This document shows positions 45,289 to 54,464 of a DNA stretch of 64,000 bases, in pieces (within the stretch, counting starts at the first letter, position 1; each line of letters starts with the position of its first letter). The position numbers and the translations under genes are program-made. The notes beneath the pieces are model-generated. The model saw nothing but the letters and a program-made list of their open reading frames with translations, searched no databases and was not told the DNA's origin. The stretch spans positions 39,460 to 103,459 of the IMG/VR virus record IMGVR_UViG_3300037247_000810. One strand, 5' to 3'. The DNA is from a virus.

Positions 45289-46161
45289 CTAGTCCTCTGG
45301 TTCGGGCTCCGGCTGCTGGTAATCCACTGGGTCTACACCACCGGGGGCCTCCACGCGCGTCGTGTCCCATCCGTGACACGGGAGGCACAAGCAGCCCTCC
45401 CCGCACGTGCGGTCGTCGGCACCGTGTGGGCAATCAGGGTGATCAAACGTACATGGTTCGTCCGTGTCACCACCCTTACTGCGGAAGCAAGCCAGGCACA
45501 GGTCAACGGCATCCTCCGGCGGGAGCTTGAGAGGCACGGCGCAGCAGCGGCATACGCTAATGAGCCGGAGACTCATATCGATCAGGTCATCCCGATCCTC
45601 GGTCGGCTCGCCCTCAATCTCTTCGTCCTCGCCAGGGCAGCTATCCGGGCACTCGTCGGGGTGCTCGCTGCACGCATCCTTGATTGGCGTCGGCGCTGTT
45701 GCCATCTCCGCAATCTCTTCCAGCCGCGCACGGAGGACGTTCAGCACACCTTCGAGTTCGGCGACAGGTGCCTTTTCGTTCAGGTGTTCGAATAGCAACG
45801 CCCTGGCGCGATCCAACAACTGCAACGCCGTCGGCTGGGCATCGGGCGGGCCAGGGCAGCACCATTCATCGCACGGGAAGCACGACTCGTCACAGGTATC
45901 ACGTTCAGGATGAACGCAGCACGGCTCCTTTAGCTCCTCCGGCCGGGGGGTGCGGTGTGCGTACATGGGCTTGATGCGGCTGTTGAAGAATTTGCCCTTC
46001 GATTCACTCTCCATCAGCTTCTTGTACTCTTGTTCAAGCACCATCGGGTAATCGTAAGCGCGGCCCCCCTGGAAGATAATACGGAGCGTCTGGGTCTGTC
46101 GGTGATAACCAATGGCCTCGATGTTCGAGGACTCAACGGGTTCGGTGGGAATGTACGGCAT
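45289..46161 (-). CDS. KTSC-domain protein with cysteine-rich extension, 290 aa
   Basis: Residues 10-70 follow the KTSC domain: ESSNIEAIGYHRQTQTLRI, then YDYPMVLEQEYKKL and SKGKFFNSRIK. The family is named after lysyl-tRNA synthetase C-terminal-like domains and is common in phages. The remaining 220 residues are unusually rich in cysteine, acidic residues and proline, with several C-x2-C pairs, so probably metal-bound and flexible. Role unknown. Confidence 0.65.
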   Translation of the reverse strand: MPYIPTEPVESSNIEAIGYHRQTQTLRIIFQGGRAYDYPMVLEQEYKKLMESESKGKFFNSRIKPMYAHRTPRPEELKEPCCVHPERDTCDESCFPCDEWCCPGPPDAQPTALQLLDRARALLFEHLNEKAPVAELEGVLNVLRARLEEIAEMATAPTPIKDACSEHPDECPDSCPGEDEEIEGEPTEDRDDLIDMSLRLISVCRCCAVPLKLPPEDAVDLCLACFRSKGGDTDEPCTFDHPDCPHGADDRTCGEGCLCLPCHGWDTTRVEAPGGVDPVDYQQPEPEPED

Positions 46162-46180
46162 CTCGTTTTTCCTCCTCCTG

Positions 46181-46558
46181 CTACTCCAATGGATGCTGCC
46201 GCGCCGCAGCAGTGGCCGTAACTCGGATTGAGCGACCGATCAGAATCACGGTAAGTGGCGTCAACAAAAGCGAAACGCCGAGCTTGATACGCGATCCCAA
46301 TGACCAGCCCGTAGTCTCGTAGGCCGTGAAGGCGATTTGTCTACCAGATGGATCGGCGATACCGGCCGCTTCTTGCGCCGCCAATAGGTGCTCTAGGAGA
46401 ACGACGCAAGACTGACCGTAACTCGGTTCTTCGCCCCCGGCCGTGTCGAGGAACGCCCGGATCGATTCCCACTCCAACTCGTACTCCTTCGGGTTGTCAA
46501 TGTAGTTCTGCATCCATTGATTGAACGCAGCAGCGGTTCCTTCGGGCAATTGGGCCAT
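46181..46558 (-). CDS. Hypothetical protein with membrane segment, 125 aa
   Basis: MAQLPEGTAAAFNQWMQNY; helical first part, then one hydrophobic helix (LGVSLLLTPLTVILIG) near the end. Confidence 0.55.
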   Translation of the reverse strand: MAQLPEGTAAAFNQWMQNYIDNPKEYELEWESIRAFLDTAGGEEPSYGQSCVVLLEHLLAAQEAAGIADPSGRQIAFTAYETTGWSLGSRIKLGVSLLLTPLTVILIGRSIRVTATAAARQHPLE

Positions 46559-46561
46559 TGC

Positions 46562-46987
46562 TTATTCCTTCTCTTCTGGTGCTGAGAGGAGTTTCAGGTT
46601 CGATCCTCCCAACTCATCGTACAGAGTTCGCCCGCTAGGGGCAAGCATATAGGGCATGAACTCCTGCTCTAGATCGACGATGCCGAACTCGATGGCCTCG
46701 ATCTTCGCCTTCAAGTACCAGTAGAGGGCGCGGAGATTCTGGCGCTGCTGGCGCTCCGTATCGTACTCGATACGGAGCCGGAAGGCGAGCTTGCGGCTAT
46801 GCCACTGGATCATGGCACTCAGTTGCTCGAAACCAACCGCACCGCCGTTGAACTCTTTCCCATAGGGGAGGGCGCTGTCCCAGCGGAAGCCAATGGCCCC
46901 TACCTTCTTGAGCAGCGACTCGATCTGTTCCTTCGTGCGGCCCGCGCCGACCGACGTATTGGCGTAGCTCTTGAGCGACCCCGCCAT
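46562..46987 (-). CDS. Hypothetical protein, 141 aa
   Basis: MAGSLKSYANTSVGAGRTK; helical with an EALYWYLKAKIEAIEFG-like middle region. Overlaps the upstream small gene. Confidence 0.55.
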   Translation of the reverse strand: MAGSLKSYANTSVGAGRTKEQIESLLKKVGAIGFRWDSALPYGKEFNGGAVGFEQLSAMIQWHSRKLAFRLRIEYDTERQQRQNLRALYWYLKAKIEAIEFGIVDLEQEFMPYMLAPSGRTLYDELGGSNLKLLSAPEEKE

Positions 46988-47070
46988 CAGTCGTCGTCCT
47001 CGTCATCATCATCGTCGTCCGGCGGCCGCCCGAACAGCAGATACCACACAGCCGCAATCAAAGTCTCCAT
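46987..47070 (-). CDS. Very small protein with poly-acidic tail, 27 aa
   Basis: METLIAAVWYLLFGRPP followed by ten Asp/Glu residues. Fits between its neighbours; may be a membrane peptide or DNA mimic. Low certainty because of size. Confidence 0.4.
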   Translation of the reverse strand: METLIAAVWYLLFGRPPDDDDDDEDDD

Positions 47071-47071
47071 C

Positions 47072-47257
47072 TTAGTCGCCTTCCTCATCCTCCAACAACT
47101 CACCGAACGATTCGGAGCAGAGGATTAGGTTGTCCACATCATCGGCAATCTGCGCCAATGCGAGATCGTGCGCCTTTGCGAAAGCCGCCTCCTCCGTATC
47201 CGCCTCGACCACATCCTCCCAATAGGTCTCTACTGTCGTCCGAATCAGATACTTCAT
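47072..47257 (-). CDS. Hypothetical protein, 61 aa
   Basis: MKYLIRTTVETYWEDVVEAD; acidic. ATGA overlap upstream. Confidence 0.55.
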   Translation of the reverse strand: MKYLIRTTVETYWEDVVEADTEEAAFAKAHDLALAQIADDVDNLILCSESFGELLEDEEGD

Positions 47258-47466
47258 TCGTCCTCCACCGGCGCGAAGTCGATGTTCACCCATGCGCCAC
47301 GGGCCGTGACCTGATCGCCACTGTCGTCCGAGATCGTGACTTCTAGGTAGCGGCGAGAGGTTGCCTGGATGCACAGAGTGCCATCATCGCCCTCGCAGAG
47401 TGTGAACAGCTTGCCCTCACACTGCACTTCCACCGTCTTATCATGCGCAAGAATTACCGGGATCAT
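47254..47466 (-). CDS. Hypothetical beta-rich protein, 70 aa
   Basis: MIPVILAHDKTVEVQCEGKL; compact beta protein. 4-base overlap with the methyltransferase gene. Confidence 0.55.
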   Translation of the reverse strand: MIPVILAHDKTVEVQCEGKLFTLCEGDDGTLCIQATSRRYLEVTISDDSGDQVTARGAWVNIDFAPVEDE

Positions 47467-48302
47467 CGTGGCTCCTTTCGGTAGATGTACAGGCTGAAAT
47501 GGTCAACCAGGGGAACGAACGCCTTGCCCCAACCGAACACTTGGCGGCGAACATTCAGCGGGCGCTGGATATAGTGTTGGACACCCTTGAGCCGAAGACC
47601 GCTGCGCTCCTCGATGTACGCCTGAGCCTCGGCACCAACCACGCGATACTTACCGCCTCGGTGCCGGTCGCCGAACCACCAAAGCGCGTAAGCACCGGGC
47701 TTGAGTAGCTGCTCAGAGTAGTGGGCGACCTGGCCGATGTACTGGTAGAAGTAGTTCCACTCCTTGAACGTACCGATGTCTGGCTTGTCCTTGCCACCAA
47801 GATTGACCATGTTGAACGGCACGGAGCCGCCCTTGTCCGCCGTGCGGCCGTGATCGATGCCCCAAGGCGGGTCACAGAACAGCAAGTCCTGGGTCTCTCC
47901 CATATCCCGTTCAAGGCAATGCTGAAGCCAGTCCACGGCGTCGGCCGTCTGCATCCCCCACCAGCCCTTACCCGCAGGGAAACCGTAATGCGCACCGACA
48001 TAGGCGGCCGTCTCGCGGTTCTCGGCATACAGGTCGCAGCCAGCAGCCAGCCGCCCGGCCAGAGCCGCGCCCACAAGAATGCCGCCCTCGCCCGCGAATG
48101 GGTCGAAGACTTGGGCCATAGGCTGGGTGAAGAAGCGGATGATGTCGGCCGCCAGAGGCGGCGGAGTGAGGACGCCCAGCTTCAGATGTTCCCGAAGCTC
48201 CGGCGGCACCTTCCATCCGTACTCCTGAATGGAATGTAGGCGTTTCACCCATTCCTGGGTGTCTAGATCATTCAGGATGTTGTTCTTAATCGGGTTCCCC
48301 AT
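47463..48302 (-). CDS. DNA methyltransferase, amino (N4-cytosine/N6-adenine) type
   Basis: 279 residues from ATG 48302 (MGNPIKNN). Motif I VFDPFAGEGG at about 73-82 binds S-adenosylmethionine; the catalytic DPPW of LLFCDPPWGID is near 147. Order (DPFAG first, DPPW second) fits the alpha/gamma layout. Likely modifies phage DNA to avoid host restriction. No cognate restriction gene is seen. The target cannot be read from the sequence. Confidence 0.85.
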   Translation of the reverse strand: MGNPIKNNILNDLDTQEWVKRLHSIQEYGWKVPPELREHLKLGVLTPPPLAADIIRFFTQPMAQVFDPFAGEGGILVGAALAGRLAAGCDLYAENRETAAYVGAHYGFPAGKGWWGMQTADAVDWLQHCLERDMGETQDLLFCDPPWGIDHGRTADKGGSVPFNMVNLGGKDKPDIGTFKEWNYFYQYIGQVAHYSEQLLKPGAYALWWFGDRHRGGKYRVVGAEAQAYIEERSGLRLKGVQHYIQRPLNVRRQVFGWGKAFVPLVDHFSLYIYRKEPR

Positions 48303-48306
48303 CCGT

Positions 48307-48615
48307 CTAATCCTCCCCCAGCTTGACCCCAAGCTGTTCCTCTAGCCAGGCGGCGGCTGCGTTCGGCCCTTCATAGTGAATCCGGTACGCAAGGTCGACC
48401 GCAAATACCACGCGCCCGAATAACTCGGCAAGCAATCGGACTGTCGAGATACCATCGTAGCGCCTCAAGTCAATAGCGATGCTCCTAAAGCAGCATCGGC
48501 GCGCGATGCGCTGCGTCTTGGCATCCAATACACCGCTGGCGGCCCCACGATCAACGACCGCGATCCACTCCTGCCGCAGCGCACTGACATCGACCGGCTT
48601 ATTCGTGATGCGCAT
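48307..48615 (-). CDS. Hypothetical protein, 102 aa
   Basis: Start at ATG 48615 (MRITNKPVDVSALRQEW), overlapping the end of the endolysin gene by 17 bases. Helical; no family. Confidence 0.55.
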   Translation of the reverse strand: MRITNKPVDVSALRQEWIAVVDRGAASGVLDAKTQRIARRCCFRSIAIDLRRYDGISTVRLLAELFGRVVFAVDLAYRIHYEGPNAAAAWLEEQLGVKLGED

Positions 48616-49522
48616 CAGGGTCAGTTGCGTGCGCGGCCACCGCACCCTGCCACCCGGCAGCAGACTCGTCAACGACAGGATCGTGCTCGTGGGCCTGCTC
48701 ATGAGCCAAGTCAAGAAGCTCCTCCAGATCGTGAACATCATCCTGAAGGCGTACCTTGATGTCCTTTACGATGCCCTGAAGGGCCTCGATATCCTTGCCC
48801 TGCGCCTCGACAACCTTCTTCAAGTCGGCGACCAAACCTCGTAGTACCTGATCCTCTGCCATGTCGTCCTCCTCTTGCTGAAATGCGCTCAGGTGAAAGA
48901 TGCTACAGTCAACGCTCTCGCCACAGAAGTCCGGCACGGTGCCGGTCGTCTGCCAGCCCACCAAATTTCGAGTGAGCCAGCCACCGATGTAACCCTCAAG
49001 AGCATCCCTTGGGAATACCACGTCGAAGCCCGGCCGGTAGTACCCATCGGGCCGCCGGAATCGCAGCAGATAGCGGGCCAGCCAAAGCTTCAGGTGGGAA
49101 TACCGAGTCGTGTTGCCCATGATCGCGGCCCATGAGCTAGGTGAGGCGTAGATGCGCGGCTCCCAGCCCGCCTGCCGGACACCATCGATGATACCATCAT
49201 CCACACCCGCCCCGGCTTCGACATCCAGGTACACGGCACCAGACATGAATCGCTTGTAGTTGGCGACACCGATCCAGTCAAGGGCCAAGGGCCAATCACG
49301 CGGCGGCCAGATGTAGGGATCAATGTTGATGATGCCCACCGCACGGAACGCGTCAACGGCCTGGTGGAAGTATTCGTTACGGCGGCCTGGCACGCCCCCA
49401 CCACCCCACGCCTGAAGAATGACACCCTTCACATTGTACTCCTCCGCCATGCGACGTGCGTTCTGGACTGGGACTGGCCCCGTCCACTCACTCAGGTCAA
49501 TAACTCGAATGGTATCGCTCAT
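48599..49522 (-). CDS. GH25-type endolysin (lysozyme-like), 307 aa
   Basis: Residues 1-205 follow glycoside hydrolase 25: VIDLSEWTGPV at the start, GVILQAWGGG, and the catalytic-type AVYLDVEAGAG near 97, then LWLARYLLRF and VGWQTTGTVPDF, with a final VDCSIFH. Role: cuts cell-wall peptidoglycan to release phage. The last 100 residues are a coiled coil with a His/Asp-rich end rather than a usual wall-binding domain. No holin could be identified next to it. Confidence 0.85.
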   Translation of the reverse strand: MSDTIRVIDLSEWTGPVPVQNARRMAEEYNVKGVILQAWGGGGVPGRRNEYFHQAVDAFRAVGIINIDPYIWPPRDWPLALDWIGVANYKRFMSGAVYLDVEAGAGVDDGIIDGVRQAGWEPRIYASPSSWAAIMGNTTRYSHLKLWLARYLLRFRRPDGYYRPGFDVVFPRDALEGYIGGWLTRNLVGWQTTGTVPDFCGESVDCSIFHLSAFQQEEDDMAEDQVLRGLVADLKKVVEAQGKDIEALQGIVKDIKVRLQDDVHDLEELLDLAHEQAHEHDPVVDESAAGWQGAVAAHATDPDAHHE

Positions 49523-49534
49523 AGTCCCTCTCCC

Positions 49535-50305
49535 CTAGTGTAGCAGAAACATGACGTCTCCGGCGCGGCCCTTGACACAGTAACTGCACTCCTGGCAGTT
49601 GGCCTTGTGGCCCGTCTCCTCCGGGCAAACATAGACCGGCCGCCCGTCAATTGCTTTGAAGCTGCGCTGACCCGCGCCAATCCAAAAGTCTAGCCCCTGC
49701 TCAGCCCCAGGGCCGCTACCACGAATCGCGCGGATGTCGTCCTCCAACCAAGCCCGCCGCCAATCGGCTGGCGGACGCTCCTTGATGCTCTTATCCATGC
49801 TAGCGAATAGCTGGACGTTGGGCAAGGCCCGCAGCCGATTCAGATCAGGTAGCAAATCCGGCAGACGCCATGAACGCGTGTAGCCCCAGAAATGGACATC
49901 TGGGTGCTCCAACACCAGCTTGATCCAATGCTGGATATACTCCGGCGTTGTGAAATCGCCGCTGACATGGAGACGGACGAGCTTGGCATCGAGTGGTAAT
50001 TCGTCGGGAAGGGTCTCCACCTCACTGTTCTTCGTCCACATATCCCATACCGGGGGGCATGTGACCACCCGCCTCGCGTAGCAGATGAAGTCACAGTACG
50101 CGGACGCCCCCGGACACGTTCCCCTGGGAAGGTTGCCGCCAAGACCCACCGCTCCAGGGAGCCGCGAGTACGTGTACACACCACCTATGCCGAGCTTTGT
50201 GTTGCCGCGCCCCCACCGCGAAATCGTCACACCCCGCGTGTCCGGCAGGTAGACCGTCAGTTCCTGCTTCGCGGCCTCGACCTTACCCTTAGTCTTGCTT
50301 GGCAT
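49535..50305 (-). CDS. Gene product 88-family protein, 256 aa
   Basis: TKLGIGGVYTYSRLPG (about 36-51), GTCPGASAYCDFICYARR (about 62-79), RLHVSGDFTTPEYIQHW, VHFWGYTRSW and a C-terminal C-x6-HKANCQECSYC match the mycobacteriophage Gp88 type family. The cysteine sets could hold an Fe-S cluster or zinc. Function unknown although the family is widespread in phages. Confidence 0.75.
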   Translation of the reverse strand: MPSKTKGKVEAAKQELTVYLPDTRGVTISRWGRGNTKLGIGGVYTYSRLPGAVGLGGNLPRGTCPGASAYCDFICYARRVVTCPPVWDMWTKNSEVETLPDELPLDAKLVRLHVSGDFTTPEYIQHWIKLVLEHPDVHFWGYTRSWRLPDLLPDLNRLRALPNVQLFASMDKSIKERPPADWRRAWLEDDIRAIRGSGPGAEQGLDFWIGAGQRSFKAIDGRPVYVCPEETGHKANCQECSYCVKGRAGDVMFLLH

Positions 50306-50489
50306 CGGCTTCCTCCTCTAACAATTCAATGGTGACGCGCACCCGCTTGCCCTCTGCATCCATCCAAAATCCGCCGAAGGCCTTGCCGAACATACCGGCA
50401 AGGCTGAGATATTCACTCCTGCCAATACGGATCACCGCATCACCGCAGTCGCAAATGGGATCGTAGACGGTGCCCTCAAAAGTCTTCAT
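50289..50489 (-). CDS. Hypothetical protein, 66 aa
   Basis: MKTFEGTVYDPICDCGDAV; beta-rich with an acidic tail. 17-base overlap with the Gp88 gene. Confidence 0.5.
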   Translation of the reverse strand: MKTFEGTVYDPICDCGDAVIRIGRSEYLSLAGMFGKAFGGFWMDAEGKRVRVTIELLEEEADAKQD

Positions 50490-50510
50490 TCGGCCTCTGT
50501 GCTTGCCCCC

Positions 50511-50780
50511 CTAAACGAGCCCTCGCACATCCTTCAGATTACGCTCTCGGCGAACCTCGTTAACGGTCAGAGGAGTGAACACAATCAGTACGCCGTGCGT
50601 ACCGCACTCTGAGAGCTTCTTCGATCCATCGTACTCTGGCCCCTGATAATTGTACTCGATGTCCACGACCTTAGCCATTATGCCATGGTTGTCGAACCAG
50701 CGGTCGGTGGCGAGCATGACCTCTTGGGCCGTACCCTCGAACAGCACAATGCGGATGCGGTCGCCGCGAATGGATTGCAT
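50511..50780 (-). CDS. Hypothetical protein, 89 aa
   Basis: ATG 50780 after GGAGGATTG. MQSIRGDRIRIVLFEGT; ends NEVRRERNLKDVRGLV. Confidence 0.55.
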   Translation of the reverse strand: MQSIRGDRIRIVLFEGTAQEVMLATDRWFDNHGIMAKVVDIEYNYQGPEYDGSKKLSECGTHGVLIVFTPLTVNEVRRERNLKDVRGLV

Positions 50781-51064
50781 CAATCCTCCTTCAGTGAGCT
50801 ATAGATGACGCGCTGCGCTGCAATAAGGCCCCAAGCTATCGCCGTCGACGCGGCCGAACCAGCCGCAATCCACAGACCTAATGCGGCGTAGACTGCCGTG
50901 AAGATCACCAATCCCAGAAACGTGAGCATTGAGGACGGCAGCGGTACACTACTCGCCCGCACCCGCCACTGGTGCCACACGGTCGGTGCGAGCGCAACGG
51001 TGAACGTCGCGCTAACGATGGCCAAGATCGGGTCGGCGTAGGTTGCTAGGAAGCCCAGAATCAC
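50780..51064 (-). CDS. Membrane protein, three predicted helices, 94 aa (GTG start)
   Basis: GTG 51064 lies in a GTGA overlap with the HD gene. Hydrophobic helices at 2-20, 44-66 and 68-84 with a short basic loop (WHQWRVRAS). A PQ-loop or holin role is possible. Confidence 0.55.
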   Translation of the reverse strand: MILGFLATYADPILAIVSATFTVALAPTVWHQWRVRASSVPLPSSMLTFLGLVIFTAVYAALGLWIAAGSAASTAIAWGLIAAQRVIYSSLKED

Positions 51065-51645
51065 GGCAGGCCCGTCTCCTTCCGTAGCTCTACAAGCCAT
51101 ACCCATGTGAGTTCCTCCAACTCGTTCTTTACTTGCTGCACCACCTCGACCATCAGCGTGTTACCAATGTCCACCTCAGTCTTGGCAAACAGCAGAGCCT
51201 CCAGCTTGTCGGCATACTTGACGATCTGTTGTTCCAACGTCCGGTAGTCCTGGTGTACCATCTGCCGAACGTAGCCCCGATAGCGCTCTGCCATCTCGTC
51301 GGGCAGGGTGCGGAAGATGAGGCTGTCAGCGATCTTGCGCTCCACTTTGCGGACAGCGCGGGCCAAGTCGGGGAATTCGCGCTTCGCAGCCCCCGACACG
51401 TCACCGGACTCGAATTCCGATGCGTCATGGAAGTGCGCCATCAGGAGAATCTGTAGCTCGTTCGGCTCCTCCACCCCCAGCTTTTCCAGGATGTGGTGGT
51501 GTTTCAGCGCGTCCAGGATCACTAGGGAGTCGTGCAGCACGAAGTAGTGGTGCTCAGCCAGTGATTCCTTGCGCTGCACTTGGCGAGCGTGCCAGCGCGT
51601 GATGAAACCAGCACGGCGATCCTCCAGGAAACTTAGGATGGTCAT
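51061..51645 (-). CDS. YfbR-like HD-domain 5'-nucleotidase
   Basis: 194 residues. RWHARQVQRKESLAEHHYF (about 17-35), the HD motif in LLMAHFHDASEF (about 67-78), GDVSGAAKREFP and KYADKLEALLF follow the deoxynucleotidase YfbR. Role: removes phosphate from dNMPs, adjusting nucleotide pools for phage DNA synthesis. Metal ligands are the His and Asp residues named. Confidence 0.82.
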   Translation of the reverse strand: MTILSFLEDRRAGFITRWHARQVQRKESLAEHHYFVLHDSLVILDALKHHHILEKLGVEEPNELQILLMAHFHDASEFESGDVSGAAKREFPDLARAVRKVERKIADSLIFRTLPDEMAERYRGYVRQMVHQDYRTLEQQIVKYADKLEALLFAKTEVDIGNTLMVEVVQQVKNELEELTWVWLVELRKETGLP

Positions 51646-51867
51646 CTAACTTACCTCCACCTGCTGAATCTCACTCGGCACAAGCTGGCCCGACCTAGCA
51701 AACTCAATGGCCCACCGGCCCGGTGCTTCAGGCGGACTTTCTACCATAAGACATTTCGTCGCGGCATGGAACGGGCAATCAAGTAGGTTTGGACGGCAGG
51801 ACAGCGGGTGCTGGAGGCTCCAATCCGTCTCAGTAACTTCCAGAATGTGCAGATTGTTGGTGCTCAT
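51646..51867 (-). CDS. Hypothetical protein, 73 aa
   Basis: Start at ATG 51867 (MSTNNLHILEVTETDW) overlapping the polymerase end. Cysteines in SCRPNLLDCPFH and CLMV. Confidence 0.5.
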   Translation of the reverse strand: MSTNNLHILEVTETDWSLQHPLSCRPNLLDCPFHAATKCLMVESPPEAPGRWAIEFARSGQLVPSEIQQVEVS

Positions 51868-54464
51868 GCGGCGACCTTCTCCTCCTCCTCGCACGGGCGG
51901 CACTTATCCGGTGCGCCCTCATGCACTTGCGCTCCCTTAGTGAGATGGTGGCTCACGTCCTCCCACGCAGACCCCCATTCTACATCCACAGGCACGATCC
52001 ACGGCCGCCCGACACGAGCCGTCTCCTCGTAAGCCGAGTCCTGCATGACCTTCTGGACGTAGCGAGCTACCTCCTCAGCCTTCTCCACCGCGACCTCCAT
52101 CATTACGCTGTCGTGGATGGAAGCCACGATCCATGCTTCATTGTCGCACAACCACTGATCTCGGTCAAGCCGGATGGTCGCCAACGAGTGAATATCCGAG
52201 GCGCTGGACTGGACGGGGAAGTTATAGCTCTCGCGGTAGACGTGGCCCATCTGCTTCTTGTAGCCACCGAAATGCTTCATCGTCTCCACGCCCCAGAACA
52301 GGCGGCGACGGTCGAAGATATTGTAGACCTCGTGCCGGTTGCGAACAGTACGGCGCTGCTTGGCGAAGTAGTCAGGCAGCTTCTCGACGATGCCAAAGTA
52401 CATATCCAGAAGCTCGGCGGCCCGCTCCCTCGAACAACCCAACCGCTTCGCAATAGTCACTTCGCTCATCCCGTAGCCCAGGCCGAAGTTGAAGGTCTTC
52501 GCCTGGCGGCGCTGCTCCTTCGTCACCTGCGTACCATCCGGCACCTCGAACAGCTTGCGGGCCACGAAGTCGTGCACGTCCGCGCCGCTCTCCAGCACCC
52601 CGATCAGCCGCTCGTCCTCAGCAATGTACGCCAGGCCCCGCAACTCAATCTGCGAGAAGTCGGCGGACAGCAGCACACGACCAGGCGGCGCGATGAAGAT
52701 TTCACGGATGGGCGCGCCCTCTTCGGACTTGCCCTCGCCGACGACATTCTGGATATTCGGGCTGGCGCTCAGGCGGCCCGTCTCGGTGCCGTCCACGCGA
52801 TAGTTGGTGTGCAGGCGGCCGTCCACCTTCGAAATCTTGTTCAGCAGCCCCTTCTTGGCCTTCTCGCGCTGCTCCGGCTTCGCGCCTTTGAGGAAGGTCT
52901 TCATAATCTGTTCAAGGCCCGCCAAGCGGATCAGGATGGGGACAATCGGGTGCGAGCCAACGCCGACCTCTTCCAGCGCCTCCTTTTTCACACTCGGCAG
53001 CCGCGCCTTGTCCGTGAGAATGCCCGACGGCTCCAGGCCCAGCCCGCCCTCGGAGGGCTTACCGAACAGGAGCTTGCGCTTCTGCTGATCGCTGCGGTAA
53101 TTGAACTTCTCCGGCACTTCCGGGATGTCATCCAGCAGCGCCTTCTGCTCTGCTACCAGCCGGTCATAGGTCTCGACCAGCGCATCCGCCTTCTCCTGAT
53201 CAACCAGGACGCCGTGCTCCTCCATGTGCATCGTCGCCCCGGAGAGCGGCATGGTGACGTTCTCGAACAGCCACCGGCGCTTCGGGTTAGCATCGAAGTC
53301 CTTGTCGATTTCCAGCGCCACCCGCAGCGTGCAGTCTGCGTCACCGCCCTGGTACTTCCAGAGAATGGCCAGCGGACAGTCCGCCATGTGTGTCTTGTAC
53401 TCGGCGGCCCCACGGCCATAGTCCCCCATATTCGTGTACAAGTTGCACAGAATCTCAAGGGAGTGGCCCGCCTCCTCGTTGATTAGGTGGTAGGCGAGCA
53501 TCGTGTCGAACGAGATGTTCTTGAGGTAGATTTCGAGGTCGTGCGCGAGGTATAGCTCGTCGAACCTGATGTTCTGACCGATCTTCGGCACGTCGCTCTG
53601 GAAGATGCGGCGGAGGGCGCGGATCACGCGCTTCTTGTCGGCGGGCGACCACATCTCCTCGGCCCCCAAGCCGAGCACCGGCACGACGTAAGCGGTGCCG
53701 ACCTGCCAGGTGACGCCGACACACAGGATATTGCCGGTCTGCCAGTCCAGGGAGGTCGTCTCGGTGTCAATTGAGAGCACACCCGCCTCGGTCTCAACCA
53801 ACTCGGCTAGGTGCTCCACGCTCTCCACATCGAGGCAGACCTGGTACTTGCCCAGGCCCTCCTCGAAGACGTCGGGCTGCTTGCTCTCCTTCAAGGCTTT
53901 CTGGAGATCGGCGATGCCGTATTTTTCGTTGCTCCAGACATGGAAGGCAGAGGCCGGATGGAGAATGGGCACCATCTTCTTGCCCAATTCCTCCTGCCAG
54001 AGCACCGCGCCGCGCAGCCGCGTGATCGGCAGCGGCTTGCCGCCCTCGAACTTGGCCTCGTTGTACAGATTCTCTAGGGCGATGCCACCGGCGGGAACAA
54101 TGAGGTCGGGGTCAACCCACTCCAACTCGTCCATGAGGAAGCTGCGGCAATTGCGTACCTCCTCCGGCGTCGGCTCCCGCTCCTTGTCCTCCTTGGCCTT
54201 GGGGCCAATGCAGCGAGTACTGTTGGCCCAGTAGACATCCTTCTTGGGATGGAAGCCCGCCGCGATCAGCCACCCGCGCGCCGTCTCACCAGCAGGGCCG
54301 ATGAACGGCTCGCCGCGCGCATCCTCTTTCTGTCCTGGCCCCAAGCCGACGAACGCGATCTTCGCGTGTCGAGGCCCGCGCCCATTGACAATAGTATTGC
54401 GGCTATCACATAGCTCCGGGCAGCGGTCACAGTCTAGGACTGTTACGCCGTCACGTTTGTGCAT
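51864..54464 (-). CDS. polA: DNA polymerase I with N-terminal uracil-DNA glycosylase domain
   Basis: 866 residues from ATG 54464. Residues 1-200 are a family-4 UDG: CDRCPELC, FVGLGPGQKED, GEPFIGPAG, ANSTRC, NCRSFL and ILHPASAF, including four cysteines for a 4Fe-4S cluster. The 3'-5' exonuclease follows (SIDTETTSLDW near 230). The polymerase has motif A LLSADFSQIELRGL, motif B RRQAKTFNFGLGYG and motif C VASIHDSVMMEV. No 5'-3' exonuclease. Role: phage replication, with the UDG domain possibly checking uracil. The start overlaps the upstream methyltransferase gene. Confidence 0.92.
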   Translation of the reverse strand: MHKRDGVTVLDCDRCPELCDSRNTIVNGRGPRHAKIAFVGLGPGQKEDARGEPFIGPAGETARGWLIAAGFHPKKDVYWANSTRCIGPKAKEDKEREPTPEEVRNCRSFLMDELEWVDPDLIVPAGGIALENLYNEAKFEGGKPLPITRLRGAVLWQEELGKKMVPILHPASAFHVWSNEKYGIADLQKALKESKQPDVFEEGLGKYQVCLDVESVEHLAELVETEAGVLSIDTETTSLDWQTGNILCVGVTWQVGTAYVVPVLGLGAEEMWSPADKKRVIRALRRIFQSDVPKIGQNIRFDELYLAHDLEIYLKNISFDTMLAYHLINEEAGHSLEILCNLYTNMGDYGRGAAEYKTHMADCPLAILWKYQGGDADCTLRVALEIDKDFDANPKRRWLFENVTMPLSGATMHMEEHGVLVDQEKADALVETYDRLVAEQKALLDDIPEVPEKFNYRSDQQKRKLLFGKPSEGGLGLEPSGILTDKARLPSVKKEALEEVGVGSHPIVPILIRLAGLEQIMKTFLKGAKPEQREKAKKGLLNKISKVDGRLHTNYRVDGTETGRLSASPNIQNVVGEGKSEEGAPIREIFIAPPGRVLLSADFSQIELRGLAYIAEDERLIGVLESGADVHDFVARKLFEVPDGTQVTKEQRRQAKTFNFGLGYGMSEVTIAKRLGCSRERAAELLDMYFGIVEKLPDYFAKQRRTVRNRHEVYNIFDRRRLFWGVETMKHFGGYKKQMGHVYRESYNFPVQSSASDIHSLATIRLDRDQWLCDNEAWIVASIHDSVMMEVAVEKAEEVARYVQKVMQDSAYEETARVGRPWIVPVDVEWGSAWEDVSHHLTKGAQVHEGAPDKCRPCEEEEKVAA

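Noticed and set aside
51921-53486. 521-codon plus-strand frame
   Set aside because: It lies opposite the DNA polymerase gene; a shadow of GC-rich coding DNA.
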